Source: Ricordea florida | Taxonomy: Eukaryota; Cnidaria; Anthozoa; Corallimorpharia; Ricordeidae | Reading direction: 5' to 3' | Length of the DNA: 64,000 bases | Assembly: GCA_949710005.1 (NCBI GenBank) | Contig: OX453273.1 | Span: forward strand, 33,793,250-33,857,249 | Shown: positions 50,168 through 63,935 of the stretch, piece by piece | Numbering within the stretch: position 1 is the stretch's first letter | Layout: every line of letters starts with the position of its first letter | Made by a program: the position numbers and the translations under genes | The notes under the pieces: model-generated | Database searches by the model: none | Told to the model about the DNA's origin: nothing | Seen by the model: the letters and a program-made list of their open reading frames with translations, nothing else

Positions 50168-50712
50168 GACGAAATCTTCTCAGTTTGTCTGCCAGTTATA
50201 AAAATAATGTTGATAATAACAAAAACGTAATTTTAGATAATTTTTATCAATATATAGCTTTTACTTACATAACCTAACATACATATAGTTACATCGAGCA
50301 AAAGAAAACAATCCAGAAATAACTAAGATTACGATAATTAACAATTATTCTTTGAAATTGAAGAAAAAAGTTGAAGAATATTTCTAAAAAGGAAATATTT
50401 CTAAAGCCACTATTCACTGAGATTGAAGATAATAATTGTCCTAGTATAAACATAGTTTATATATGTAGAGGGTTATGAAACTCAACAAATTTCTTTGTTT
50501 CATGATTTTGTTCGTTTTTTTTGGGTGTTGAACCTGCACAAAAACACACTTTTTTCGGTAGGACAACCAATCAAAAGTTTCGACTAATTTATTCGCAAGT
50601 AACATGCGAACCAAAAACAAAATATTGTGCAGGGTCACGGTCGATTCAACATCCATTGCGAATGCACTGTTCTTGCTTTTGAAATTTCCAGGGTTTCAAA
50701 ACCAGTCCCAAG

Positions 50713-50807
50713 ATTAACTATGGTATAATTAACTATGGTATAATTAACTATGGTATAATTAACTATGGTATAATTAACTTTGGTATAATTAACTATGGTA
50801 TAATTAA
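50713..50807 (+). repeat. 15-bp tandem repeat, about six copies
   Basis: ATTAACTATGGTATA is repeated with one variant copy (CTTTGG). On the minus strand it makes an open IVNYT repeat, a shadow rather than a gene. It lies about 550 bp upstream of the channel start codon at 50167. Confidence 0.95.
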
Positions 50808-53800
50808 TGTGATGCAACACTAGTGAGTAGTGTTCAATATCCCAAGATGGTGAGCCAATCAGATGACTGAAATTGTCAAGGTTGTTGAATTGGCATGTAC
50901 TAGTTCACTATTATATTAGGCTCTCGAGATTTCTATGAGGTTCTGTCCTCGTATACCGGTTCACGTGGGAATAACCATTGTATTCTCTTTGTTTAGGAGA
51001 CATTAGTTAGCTTTAATGTATTGTTTGGTCTATTGTATCAGCTCTTGTGTACCGGTAGACGAGGACAGAACGCCGAATGGCGAATCAACTATCACCTCAT
51101 AGAAATCAAAACAACTTTATTTTGTTAGCCGAGCTTTCTTTGCGAAAACAACCGGGTGAACTTTAAACTCACGTGCTGTTACTCCTGCAACTTCTTTGGT
51201 TCACAGCCAATCAGTAGTTGCACCTCCGCTTACTGAAATTAATAGTTTGTGTAAATCACGCTGTGCCCGGGCTTGTTACCCATTCCAAGATGGCTGCACA
51301 ATTCGCATAATTTGACGTTTGAGCTAAAATTGACGCCGTTTAGATTAAAGATAAAAATTTAGACAAGCCTTGGCACTTTCTGTGCCGATGAAATAACCAA
51401 GCAGATGTAAGTAAAACAGACACCACCCCCTGGAAAGATATCAAGCAAGAACAAATAACCATGTAAGGAGAAACAAACATTTCCCAGATTTCTTGAATAT
51501 TCCATGAGGTGCGAGATACTTCGCAAAATTTTATGTCAAATTTTCTAGTGTTATGCGATTGACGATTAAGTATTTTTAGAAATTCATATGCCATTCAGAC
51601 TTTTAAAAGAGCAAAATTATTCTCCTTTACACATTAATTGAACAAATTCCTGACAACACCAAAACAACAAGAAAAATTTACATTCATAGTGTTTTAAACC
51701 TCAGCATTGTGTCAGATTTGCTTTATGTGCTGTTTAAGAATTTAGACTGCAAATTGTTTAGTGTGAATATGTGCCCTAAGAAGAACTGATTAGCTCCTAG
51801 CAACAACAGGAATCACTACCTTATGTTTCCGCTGTTCCAACGTAATAATAAACAAAGCAAAAGCGAAGTGAAACTTGGAAGTGAAAATAAATATTGTCAC
51901 TTAAACCCCAAAATTTCAAACAAAAATCTCAAACTTTGAATTTTACACGACTTTTTAAAAAATTCTCGTAAAATACCTAATGAAAACCTGGTGGTTTTAG
52001 GGTTTTTTTACACTCGCATTCGTCCAAGGAAGATTGTAGGTAAACAATAGAGCTGGAAGTTAAAACCTTGAAGTTCAACGGCAAATGTTAAATCCTGTGC
52101 ACGGGGAGGGAAGCCTTGGGGTCCTTAAAGCGATGGAATTTTATCTATTGATAACTTGAAATAAAGAGTGGAAGATGGAAGGAATTTCTGGCGTCTAAAA
52201 TCTCTTAGCTGATAAGTGTTTCAAGGCCCCAAGCAGTCATAAGAATGTCCTATTTCATTTCAGTTCTTCTGGGTATTGTTTGTTACTGTTTTTAAAAGAG
52301 AACAAAAACAACACAAGAAAAACAGGAAAAGGATATATCAAGACAACTTAAATCGATTATCAAGAGCAAACAGGGTAATTAAGTGACAAGGATCTAGTAT
52401 TACCAGGGCAGCGATAGAATAAATTTCAGCAATGTCAAAAAGGTGACTAAATTTACGCGTTATATTTTTTGTATCATAATTAAAAATACCATTTAAAGCA
52501 CCGTTTTCTCGTGCTATTTTTTACCTTTTTCTGAGTGAATCTCCAACAGAAAATCGAAATGAATTCCTACCTCAGCAATGTGACACTGACACCGTGGTTT
52601 TAGCCACCGTTGTTTATTTTCATTGTAGATACGTTAGTATTCCCTTTCCACAATAAACGGCACTACCTGATAATTGAATTGGATTTATGTTGAGCGGAAA
52701 GCACCAATTTGAACACCTTAATTTATTAATTAACTACCGGATAAAGCCATGCAAATTTTCTTACAGAGCCTCACTTGCGCTCTTATTGGTGCGTTGACTG
52801 GTGACGTCATAACAAACGCCTAAATGATATCAAAGAATACCATATCTCATTAAGAAGTTGCATTGTCTGGGGTTTCAAGCTAAAATAATTATCCTTTCCT
52901 TCTCAACAAATAAGAACCGTTTTTATTTTCGGAAATAAAAGCTAAAATTAAACATAAACAAATTTTATATTCTCGCCTTGCAAATGTATTTCCTTTCTGG
53001 CACCCATGTGGCTGAATGTGATCAACATTTACAACGCGTTCATACATGCAGGAAAAAGTTAATCATTGAAGTTAAAATTTCAGAAAACAATTAGCATGAG
53101 CCCCCTGAGTTTTCCACCTTTAATTATTTTGCCAAGAGGGATGGTGAAATCTTCTTTTCAAAGAGTAAGCTCGGAAATTGCCTCCGCAGGTATCCAAAAC
53201 TAAGTCGAATAGTTCTTTCTTAGCTCCTGATTACGAACTGGTGAGAATGGAAAAAATTTCATTTAAAACCTCGGAATTTACCTGTTGTCATATGAATTTT
53301 AAAAACGCCTTGTTATAAAATTTTGAATATTCTGAAAAGGAAAAAAAGGGAAGAAATTATTAGCGCAATTTTAAATCTTCTTGCATTGAGTGTAATTGGC
53401 ATGCATCATTTCGCCGTGAGCCGAGTTCTCCCTGCGGTGTTTTAAATGCATGACTACATTTTTGGCGACGTGTCTTAGTAAACAGCGCGCACAAACCTAT
53501 TTTGTTAGCACGTTTTATGGAGACTGTTCACTCCTGTGGTGCTTGTTTTTTTCCAAGATATTCGAAGCTGTTGGCACGCTAAACTATTTTATTTTCGATT
53601 AGAGAATCAGTAATCTCAAAATCACCCCTCCAAAAAAAAAAAAAAAGAAAAGCAAAAACAAAAAGAAAGAAAACACACATTGTAACATAGAAACGCTTCA
53701 CCGTTTTGGCAAAAGTTCAAGGCAAATCATTAACTGTTACTTATTTGGAGCCATAACCACCTACATTCATTTCTAGCTATGCAGCTTGCTTCTTTCCGGG

Positions 53801-54832
53801 ACGTCTGATAACATTTGTCATTAACAAAGTAAAAACTCTTTAACAGAAGGCCAAGAATAATCTAGTTAAACTGAAAAAAAGCAAACGAAATGGTTGCCAA
53901 AGAGCTGTGCCGGGATACATTTTTTACAGGGGACGAAAAAATTGATTTTCTAGCATTTGCAAATGGACCAAATATAATACAAATTTAGAGCTCTATAGTT
54001 GAACCATATTTGCCACCCTTGGCGCTGTAGCACTTGTGAGCTAGTGCGACGTAAATGCCACATTTACTCCAAATTCACTAACTTTGCTATTAAAGCAACT
54101 CTTTAACTCTCTAATGCAGTTGCTATAGATTTACTCTATGTCCTCTATTTGCCAACCCAGAAATCATACGTTGGATACAAATAAGTTCAAATTTATAAAA
54201 ATACGTTGTAAAATAGGTTCTTATTTTGCCAGCACATTTATAATTTATACCTGAAATTCAGGAATTCTGCAGTTTCTTAGACGAGAGAAGTACTTCAGAT
54301 ATTTTTATAACGATCCAATAAATACTCATATTCCTGGAACATTACACTGTGAAACGGTCTCACGCAAAAAAAAATTGAGGTTTACGAAAGGACCGAATTT
54401 CTTGCCTTGTTTTCAATGCCATTCCTTTTTGCACCGAGTGGAGCAGTCTAAGACCTGGCTGTACTCGTTATTATAAATAATTTTTTATTTCTTGTCACAA
54501 TAAGAAGGAAAAATATAATTTTGGGGATGATTTCGTTGGTTTTTCTACATCCAATTTGCAATGCTTGTGCTCTTACGTATGATAGATATCTTCATGAAAC
54601 ACAGGTTTCGGTTTCAGGCAACATGTTTTTCTATAATTAATAAACAAGCCTGCAGCAACGGCAATACAAGAAAAGGCTTAAGTTTTCCACGAATTTATAC
54701 TTAGTTCTACCGAAAATCCATATGACTTGGAACGTGCAACATGCAGTTCACAGCTTGTCCAGACTCAATGCTTTACAAGTACCATATCTGGAAATGGCTT
54801 GCCCAAGCGGGTATTTCCCGAGCGGAGGGCTT

Positions 54833-54928
54833 GTACGGGAAAAAAACTGTGCCCGAGGTGTTAAGTACGGATCGAGGCTAAGGCTGAGGCCCGTACTCAA
54901 GACCAAGGGCACAGTTTTTCCTATACGG
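54833..54928. repeat. Fold-back element
   Basis: GTACGGGAAAAAAACTGTGC on the left pairs with GCACAGTTTTTCCTATACGG on the right. Inner blocks AAGTACGG and CCGTACTC also pair. Confidence 0.75.
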
Positions 54929-56241
54929 ACCGATCTAGCCCGGTAACTGAACTTACTTATTCTTTTTTTTATGTCTTCTTTTTATAGTAAGATAAGAGAT
55001 AGGAAATACTTCAGCGGCCCGTGGGCCGTATCGTAAAAAGCTGCGCGCGCCAATCAAATTCAAGGATTTAGGATTCCGGCCCGCTCAGATGCTTGAGAAA
55101 AAAGTAAGTCACATGACTGAAGCCAGTTTGATTGGGTTATTTGGTTTTTCGATTTTCCAAATATGGTACTTGGTAGATTGAGTGTGGGCAAGAGAACATG
55201 TCCTTCATTTTCTCTTGGTGTGGGCAAGCCGTGATTATGGCAGATTTTGCTCCAGGAATTGTAGAAGAGTTTAAGCTATGTTCTGTAAGAATCTGTCTGT
55301 CTGGCATGCAACATGTAGAGTACATATTCAATGACTGGTACAAGGGATCACAGTTACCCAGATACTTGTATTGATCCAATAACAGCATCCCCACGCTTGG
55401 TAGCCTTTTTACATTTTATATTCTGCCACACTGATTCACCTCAATTTCAGAGAATAATAATTGTTGATCTATCATACTGATGCTTACCCAGAAGTCTTAT
55501 AATGTATTTCACTTGGGACGTGAGAAACTATGTCATAAATTACTTATTGGCCGTTTTTAGCTCGTGAAGCCTTAGCTCAAGGGCTATTTGATGGATGGGG
55601 GAATTGGGATGTCAGGCGTAGACAACAGAATTTCGGAACCCAAAAGGTTCTTTTTTCGGCGGTCAATCAAAATTTAGAATATGTCAGGTGATCTTTGCGT
55701 GTTCGACTCAAGTTCGGAAACGTCTAGCGGGACATGACACCTAGCCCTTTTTGTTCCACGAGCTCACCATAAGATGCCTTTAATTATACTAGGGGACGCA
55801 TTATCCGTCTGGACGAATTTGGGCAAACAATCGTAGTTCGACTGGTTACGTGCCTCTAGTATAAAGACGGGCACACGACACATTATGACGGTCCATGCCA
55901 GACGAACAACCGTTAGTAATTTCTAATCTTTGCTCATTAAGAATGGAACGTTTTCCCGTGGAGTGCTAAGCGCGCGACGATCTAGTAACAAATGTAATCA
56001 TAAGTTGTAAAACCTCCCTCAATAGTTGTTATCGTTTTTCATATTTTTGATCTATTCTAACATAACTTATATTTACTGGCTTGCTAATAATTAATTGCTA
56101 TACAACAATCTACTTTTATTACATGCATGGAACCGTTTTTGTCCGAGTTGACACAGGCTACAATTTAAAGGAAGGATTCTTGATGTGGTCATATTTATAT
56201 GTCTTGTTTTGCTTACTTGTAATAATTAATAATGGTAATTT

Positions 56242-56305
56242 AACTGAGTGGAGTGCAATTTGGTCTGAAGTATGATTTCGGACCAAAATTGCACTCCACT
56301 CAGTT
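56242..56305. repeat. Short, near-perfect palindrome
   Basis: AACTGAGTGGAGTGCAATTT (56242 onward) pairs with AAATTGCACTCCACTCAGTT (ending 56305); the loop is about 15 nt. The same GAGTGCAATTTGG core occurs in the larger palindrome at 60465-60626, so the two are related. Confidence 0.85.
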
Positions 56306-57977
56306 CAATTCCCACTTTATTACACCCAGTTTTGAAATCGCACAATTTAATAGTCCTAATACATGATTTGTGTCAGTCAAGTGCCAATATTTTATTGTAA
56401 ATTTGATTGTTTGTTTTATTTTTGTGTTTATTCTCATTGGCTGAAAAAAAGATGCGATTTAAAGCCTATGATAGAGCGATTCGTGAATAAATCACACTTC
56501 TATGGACCAATCAAATTGCAGGGATAACCTGTGATTTTAAAATGGTTGTAATAAAAAGTTTTATTGTCGGCTTGCTGTGTTTACGAGAAACTGGAGTTTT
56601 ATTGGCGGCTTGCTGTGTTTACGAGAAAGTGAAGAACTTTATTATTATTGTTGTGATATTGTGATTCGCTCTGCGGTGTCTCTGTATTTTTTTAAGAGAT
56701 TTGTCGATTCGATAGGGAAGTTTGAAAATCGATTAAATTTAAAGAGAGGGTAATAAGAAAAGAAGTAAATATTTGCTACCCAACAGAGCTATACAAGCGA
56801 TTGTTCGAATAAGTCGGTTGTTGAAAAAACACCATAAGGTCCACAACAAACAGAACTGAGTACGCGGATGTTTTATTTGTCTTAGGAAACCCAAAAACAT
56901 ACAAGGTAAGACTTTAAGCTTTAAATCAAAGGCTTAAATCTTAATTAAATGACTTCAAGTTGTTCTTCAGTGACTTTTCCTGAGCGATATACTCCATATA
57001 ATAGCGCTCTTCGATTCTAAAATGTTGAGCTGTATATTCACTGTTGGTGTTTTAGTAGAATGAATAATTTTATCTTGTAGATCTGGTGGGGTGTTAATGA
57101 ACCTTTCCTATTTCATAACTGACCAATTTTTTTTTAAGAACTAAATTGGAGGAATTAGAAGCATTTCGGTCAAATATGTATATGTTTTTAGAAGATTGTA
57201 AATCGAATAGAGGTTTTGATCAGGCCAAAAAGCAGGATGTGTTCATCGTATGCCTATGAGGTTTGTTTGACACCGATATAAACAGACTCATAACTGGATG
57301 CATTGAAAACTGGATGCACAGAGTCAGATTTTAATCTTCTTGCTTAGCTTTTCTATGAAGCTGAAGGCGCTAGCTATAGGTATCAAATGTTATTTCATGG
57401 GTATTAAGAAGTCGTTTCATACATTTTCTAGAGAATGAGGTGGGAGATGACGCACTTCAGCATAAACGCAATTACGTTAAATATCCAAAAACATTAACGG
57501 TGAAAACGGAACTTTAAAGTGCATCACAGTAGACAGTGAACGCTAGAAGGATCAGCAAAACGCGCGCACATTTAATTCCGTACAAGAAACCAAAAACGGC
57601 GGCTGGAGCTAAACAAGACTACCTCGGGCCAAAAACTAATCCCTAATTTATGGATTTTTTCTATAATGATATGAAAAATTATAGGTCGATCGATTAGGAC
57701 ATTGTCCGACATCACGTCCAAGATCTGCATCAGTTATTCTGCGAACCAATAAGTATGTTAATTATAAAACTGAAAATAGTGCACGTAAGTGTATGCAAAC
57801 GCTAGATTGAATTTGAGAGTTTATGAGCTTATGTAGGTCAGTACTATGGTTATCACACTGAAAATATTGCATTTCATTTGGCTCGCATTTTTCTATATTC
57901 ATGTTATGTTAAACATTCGTTTAAGTCAAGAGAAAATGCGACAAGAGAACGCATCTTCCATACTGGGTTTTCTTACT

Positions 57978-58168
57978 ATGATAAGGGGACAGAATCTATT
58001 TTTAGATTCGGAAATTATTTTAACTAACCAATGGCGATGTCCTTATCATCACGTGGGGTCTTGTTTCGTTTGACCTCGACTTTCCAGTTGCGGTATTGGG
58101 AAACCGCGCAGCCATGGAACGAGATATAAATAGATTCCACGCTAAAAATAAATTCTGTCCCCCTATCA
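57978..58168. repeat. MITE-like inverted repeat element
   Basis: ATGATAAGGGGACAGAATCT on the left pairs imperfectly with the right-hand end (AAATTCTGTCCCCCTATCAT). It is about 190 bp in total with no coding capacity. Confidence 0.7.
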
Positions 58169-60464
58169 TATCAGACGGGATTATGTTCTCTTTCCTCATT
58201 TTCTCTTGTTTAAGTGCAATAGTGCAATGTTATGCTTCTCATTCAACCGATGTCAGTGGAATTAAAACAGCGCATGTTTTGATATAAATTGTTGATTTCG
58301 GAACAGCAACAACCCTACTGTCAATTGTAACGAGGCACAAAATAGAAATCATAGAAATCTTAAGGGTTCAGCCGAGGATTTAGTTTCTGTACTGCCCCTG
58401 ATAAAGAATGTAGCTGAGGAGCAGTGTAATTCCATTACTAGCCAATCATCGTCAGTTCTGAATTGCACTTAAGTGGCTGAGCTCAGCCCCTGGGTCTGGA
58501 GCCTGAGCAGGAGTAAAGTACATGTAGGGGATACAAAATGTCTTATTAGAAAACAATCAATATTATTTGTTTATTTCATGAAATATAGGTGTTATTTTAT
58601 TAATGTTGACCAATGAAATCCACCGCTGTAAGAGCAGCGTACCGCCTCCATGTTCGCCTCACCCCTATCATAGGATGATTCCTTCAAGGCTCTGTTAAAT
58701 TGATTAGAGCATATGAATAACTTTAATTACAGCCATTGAAACTTATTGACGCATTGACCAATGTTTTCAATCGTATGAATAATCGACCGCGTGAAATCTA
58801 ACCTTCCGCTCAAAAGATAATAGCTGGGCCTTGCAAAATATAGTGCACGCATTTTTCCAAATAACCAGAGGTAAGTTAATAATTGTCATGGAATATATTA
58901 TTTTCATCGTGGTTGATGTCTTTGTGATAGAAACTTATTCGTTGGTCTCTCGACATTTGATGCGAAATTGCCACGCTTTGATCGCTTGCTATTGGTCTTG
59001 TTCAGGCGATAGGGTCGACTGATTAACGGGACACCGTTATGTAGGCTTTATTGTTAATAATTGTTGCAGGCCTGTACAATTTGCTTTATAGTAATAAATT
59101 ACTGCATGCTTTAAGCGCCAACCACGATTTGCTAAGTTTGGGCAAATTCTCAGTACCGCTTTTGTTGTAACGGTCCTGTAGTACTATAGCTTCGATAGAA
59201 GCTATGAGTGGGCATCTAAAAATAACAAGTGGTTTTGACAAGCAATAACCGCATTATCCCGTGGTTTAAATGAATGCATTTCAGAGTAAAACGTTTGAAA
59301 ATCCATTGCAGTCGTTTTGAGGAAGATTGAAAACTTGGATTGTAACCTCTGACATGCTTATAACCGGTTTTCGTATACCCAACAGCATGCTGATGTGGAT
59401 ATTTTGATAAACAAAGTAATGAACGCACAGGCAAGCATTCAGTAAACTTCATGCATTCACCATAATAACAAGTGTTGGAGAAGAAATTGTTCTTGACCAA
59501 TAACCGACATGTTACCGATCGCTGGGCAACTAAAATTAATCACTCTCTGAAAGACTACAACAACCTTTTGTCACGAACTGTTATAAGCTTTTCGTTTCAA
59601 GCACTTGCAAGAGTTACCTCGCTTTGAATACATAAGTGTTTTCCATCACACTACTTCAATTTCTCAGTCATTGATGTAGTTATGTCAATAATTTCCTTTT
59701 ATTTCTTACAGTAAAAGGTTCAAGGAAAATTGATTCAATCGCAATTGAATTGTGTTGAAACTATTTGCTAAACGGTAGTACTTCAAGCATTGATCAAATT
59801 GATGTATGTTTCTAAATATTTCTTAAGACCTGACCTGTTACCAAGCAACTGCTTTAGCCAATCGTGAAAATAAAAAAAAATTAAAGGAAATTTTCGCCAA
59901 TTACCAAAAATCTCCATTCTGATTTGACTGACTTTTGATGTAAACCGGAGTTGTACACAAATGCATGTACACCCCAGTTTCTAAAACCCCTAATAGTCCC
60001 TAATCGATCTGATAAATGACATCTTAAGCATACCTCGATCGTCTAGTCTGTTCATATTTTAGGAAATTCACAATATTACATATTGAGTGAAACTGAATCC
60101 ATTTAAAGCGAAAAGCTATCACATACCTCTGAAAACCATCATCGAAAATCTAGAATTCTGCACTGAAAGTTTGAATATCATTCGATTGAAACTTGTAACA
60201 AGCTGTCAGCAGTCGGAATCCAAACCGACACCAAAGTGAAGTTATTTAGTGCAAAAACCGAAAACTAACTTAAGAATGGCAAAAAGCGTCCGAACCGAAA
60301 ATTCGAAATTAACGATGTATTATGTTTGCTATTATAATAATAAGCATGCAAAAATTTCAACGCGCTCTTTGGCTGAGAGCGTGTCCATTAATCCTAAACA
60401 GTGCAGAAAGTTGAAATTCAGTGCAGAAAGATGAAATTGAATTTTTGAGATATATTATTAACAA

Positions 60465-60626
60465 GTTATCAAATGGTTTCGAGTGCAATTTGGAACAAAT
60501 AAGCACTCGTAAATTCTTCAAAGACAACAAATTGCACTCGTCCTACTGGCTCGTGTAAGTGTTTTTAGTCTGAAAAATTTACTTTTGCTCATTTATTCCA
60601 AATTGCACTCGAAACCATTTGATAAC
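60465..60626. repeat. Fold-back element
   Basis: GTTATCAAATGGTTTCGAGT at the left is the exact complement of ACTCGAAACCATTTGATAAC at the right. The arms continue through GCAATTTGGAA. The inner region repeats GCACTCGT. Confidence 0.85.
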
Positions 60627-61495
60627 CTAAACTTATTGTTCTCGTTATTATCACGAGTACATTGCAAATCATTACAGTAGCTTCAACTCTGAAAATCACT
60701 GCGGCTTGAATAATTACTATAATATAATGGGTGACAAATTACTACTTAATTTTGACGCGAAATTTCGGCGTTAATTTTTAATTTCACATGTTGAATTACA
60801 ATGTTGTTTTGGCAACTTTTCGTACGGTGCCAAACTGAGTGTCATTTGTCACTCATGATATTAACAGGTAATCAAACAAATTTTATACTCGTGAATTAAG
60901 GTTCGCTTGCATTTTGTCCAAAATTTAATAATAATTAGAATCTGGACAAAAACGCGTAAGATTGTTCCCTAATTTCACTCGTCACCATTACTGAGATCAC
61001 ACATTCAGTTTAATCAATAAACATAATTTCCCACTGTTCGATAAAGGTGGTCAGTCATGAATGGTTGGTAGGATAATTAGGGATCAAATTCTGGAAGGTG
61101 AAAGCAAGAAATGTTTGCCTGAATCTAACTTACTGAGGATACAATTAGTGATGTCAGAGAACTTTTCAAGTCTTAGGGTTTTCATTATACCACCTCCATA
61201 ATTTTTTCTATTCTTTATCCTGTAGGGATATATTATATTTTGATGTGTGGAAATAAGAAAACTCGAATCTAGAGACAAGCCGCAACTCTCTGTCATTAGC
61301 TAAGTACATTGCGTTGCTCTTTGGACGAAAACGTTCCTTGTATGGTGCGTAATTTCAAAGTCAAAAACCAATTTCGAAAATCACTTCTCAGTGGCGGATC
61401 CAATGATTTTTCTTAGAAAGGGGTGCATCGTAATTGACAGGTGACGTAAACAAAATTCCAATGCGAACAACGCAGAAGGAGGTTATCTCAGGGAA

Positions 61496-61539
<44 letters not shown>
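61496..61539 (+). repeat. ATT microsatellite
   Basis: About fourteen copies of the trinucleotide, 66 bp upstream of the first coding exon of the second channel gene. Confidence 0.95.
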
Positions 61540-61604
61540 CTAGTTTACCCATTTAATGTCCGATATCATAGAAGACTTTGAAACATGCTATCTTCATTTT
61601 AGGT

Positions 61605-61865
61605 ATGGATAGTAAAACACAGCAACACAACGGGAACGAAAATTCTTCCAAGGAGACATTTTCAACCCTCACAAAGGATTTCTGTGGTTACACTTCTGCA
61701 CATGGCCTGGAGAGAATAATGGACTCCACTAGCTGGCCGCGAAAACTGTTTTGGAGCCTGCTGTTTGTGGCAGCGGTTGCGGTGCTGTCACTTCAATTTC
61801 GATCCTTGTTCTTGAAATATCAAAGTCGCCCACTTGTCACATTGGTTACTTTGGAATCTGACACG
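61605..61865 (+). CDS. DEG/ENaC/ASIC-type channel, second gene, first coding exon (partial)
   Basis: The exon runs from ATG at 61605 (two bases after a TTTTAG acceptor-like site) to the donor GTAGGA at 61866. It encodes 87 residues: MDSKTQQHNGNENSS, then TSAHGLERIMDSTSW with the HG gating motif, and TM1 (RKLFWSLLFVAAVAVLSLQF), followed by KYQSRPLVTLVTLES. It ends in phase 0 at the same point as exon 1 of the minus-strand channel gene and is clearly its paralogue. The next expected exon (the FPxVTICN segment) was not found before 64000, so the rest of the gene lies outside the window or has a very long first intron. A frame extending upstream to 61578 passes through the acceptor-like site and is less likely. 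Confidence 0.88.
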
Positions 61866-62387
61866 GTAGGACTTTACAATTTTTTTACATACACATGAAG
61901 GGTTTGTCAAAAGATTTGATACGTTAACTTAGTCTACCACTATAAGATTAAAGGCAAGCCGATGTTTCGAGCGTTAGCCTTTCACTAGAGCTGAGGATAT
62001 TCCAGTTTCCCACCGACGCAGCACTATTTTTTTAGAGATTAAACACTATCAAGGAGTTAGGCTTTAATTAAGCTTGGGGTCATGCCAGGTGAAATATAAT
62101 TTATTCATTTTCTTTGCTAGTTAGGGTTAGGAAGAATGCTTTGCGTCCTTTGTTTTACGTCAGTTCTGTGAATAAATTATATTACACCGGAGATGAGCCG
62201 AAAATTGAAAGACACACAAAAAAGGTCTAACGCGCGAATGAGTTCATTAAGTATGTTTTACCAGCGGAAGATTTAAGGTGTACACAATTCTATATCCATA
62301 TATACAAAGGCTTGTTGTGTACACCAATACAAGTGGCTCGTGGGATATTCCACGGTATACCACTCGAAAACGTTGCATAACTATTTC

Positions 62388-62572
62388 ATACCATGCCATA
62401 GAAAATACAAATAACAGTTGAAAGAAACTGCTGAGAATCGCAACGCACGATGGGAAGGTTGGGTGTGATACCGTTGAATTGCACTGATCGTCGGGAAGGT
62501 TCGGGGGAATGCTGACGAATATACAACGGCTTTCCTGCATTCTCATTGGCTGTATTTTCTATGGCATGGTAT
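62388..62572. repeat. Inverted-repeat element
   Basis: ATACCATGCCATAGAAAATA on the left and TATTTTCTATGGCATGGTAT on the right are exact complements, bounding about 185 bp. The opposite-strand frames inside are shadows. Confidence 0.85.
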
Positions 62573-63289
62573 AAAATGTGATATGGACTCCTTAAATCTA
62601 ACGGTGGTAAGACTTCCTTCATCAGCTCGTTTGATAAACATAGTGTGTTCCTTTATAATGAGCCTAAACGTTTTTCTTGTTATCAGCTGATAAATCTTTA
62701 TCTACTTGGCAAGGAATCTTGTAGTTGTTCTCCTCCCATTTTTTGTGATAATGATAAAAATTCCCGTCATCAGTCGCCATTCATGAAACAATTCAGTTCT
62801 ATAAGGTTGGCAAGAACAACAGACAGTTAGTACATGAAAGAAATCTGCGTTATTGATCAAGCGTGAATTTGTTGGCTAGCTCTGCATGGTGGCCCAGTTC
62901 ATATTTGTGTACTTTTTTATCGACTGAAACGTAAAACGTAAAAAGGTGAAGAATGAGGCCGATATGCAGCATCATTTTATGGCTACAAGAGTATGCGCTC
63001 TGATTGGCTGCTGAGTGGGCAAGATTTTCTTGTAATGACCGGGCATTATGAACATTTTTCAAAACCATTTTTTTTTTAAATTAGACTTAAGTTGTCTCAT
63101 GTTCAAAGAAACTGTTTCTTCTGTCACTTCTCGTTTCGATCGCATGGTTAAGTGTGTTTCGGTTCAGTGAACATGGCTTCGAATGGCCTCTTGCCTACGC
63201 AAGCTAAGATATTGAAGAACTCTTCCGGTTTTTTTTTCCAGTGCTAAAAACGCCATATAATAATAACGTATTAACCTCGTTCGTTCAGT

Positions 63290-63385
63290 CATTACAAGGA
63301 AATCTCAGATCCCGGCCTTGACGTATTGATCTCGCCATCGCTCGATCAATACATCAAGACCACGGTCCGAGATTTCCCTGTAATG
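63290..63385. repeat. Hairpin element, about 40-bp arms
   Basis: CATTACAAGGAAATCTCAGA on the left pairs with the right-hand end GAGATTTCCCTGTAATG with few mismatches. Inner GACGTATTGATC and GATCAATACATC also pair. Confidence 0.8.
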
Positions 63386-63664
63386 ACCTTACTCTCGGCT
63401 TAATAAGTTGTATATCTTAACCGAACGAGCTTGGTCAATAAATGATGTATTATACTGCCGTTTATTTGTTTGTTTTATTTTTGTTTTCTTTTTTCATTAT
63501 CTAATTATTTAGATGTTTCGCAATGTAAGTATCTGGACAACAGTGCACCTACCTCTCCCCCAACCTAACATTAACGCTAACTTTTTAACTTATTATAATT
63601 AATTATAACTTTTTGAGTCAATGGAGGGGTAGGTGCACAGTTGCGCAGATACTTTCACTGATCC

Positions 63665-63935
63665 GGCGATGGTTCCGCGAGCGGGCAAGATGAATCGAAT
63701 CATCTGATTGGCTACCAGAGCGAGCAACATGGGCCTATCTTGCCCACTTGGATTTTCCGTGTTGTCCTGAGAAACAAAACAAAGCACAATGGCCATAAAG
63801 TAAATCCCTTTTTTTACTAAGCCTATTCGGTCAAGTCGGCTGGATATTGGCCGAATTCCTCTTTTGTGTTTTTATCAGTGGACCAATATCCAGCCATCTT
63901 GACCTCAAAGTTGGTCAGTAACGCATATATATTGT
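63665..63935. repeat. Interspersed repeat, second copy of the 46858-47215 family
   Basis: It shares the same ordered blocks with 46858-47215, including the GCGGGCAAGATGA start, GATTGGCTACC, GAAACAAAACAAAGCACAAT and CAGCCATCTTGACCTCA. Confidence 0.65.

Larger units (their letters stand above)
50168..61604. other. Intergenic spacer between the divergent channel genes
   Basis: No gene was supported in these 11.4 kb. Frames are short and random. The spacer holds a 15-bp tandem repeat (50713-50807), fold-back elements (54833-54928, 56242-56305, 57978-58168, 60465-60626), an ATT microsatellite just before the second channel exon, and AT-rich single-copy-looking DNA between them. The promoters of both channel genes should lie here, but no clear core promoter could be picked out. 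Confidence 0.55.

Noticed and set aside
49453..49662. Frame of N/Q/P/S/I repeats
   Set aside because: It is a translation of the CAAT/AACC low-complexity tract in intron 1.
50635..50820. Minus-strand repetitive IVNYT protein
   Set aside because: It is the 15-bp tandem repeat read in frame; no start context, splice site or homologue is recognised.
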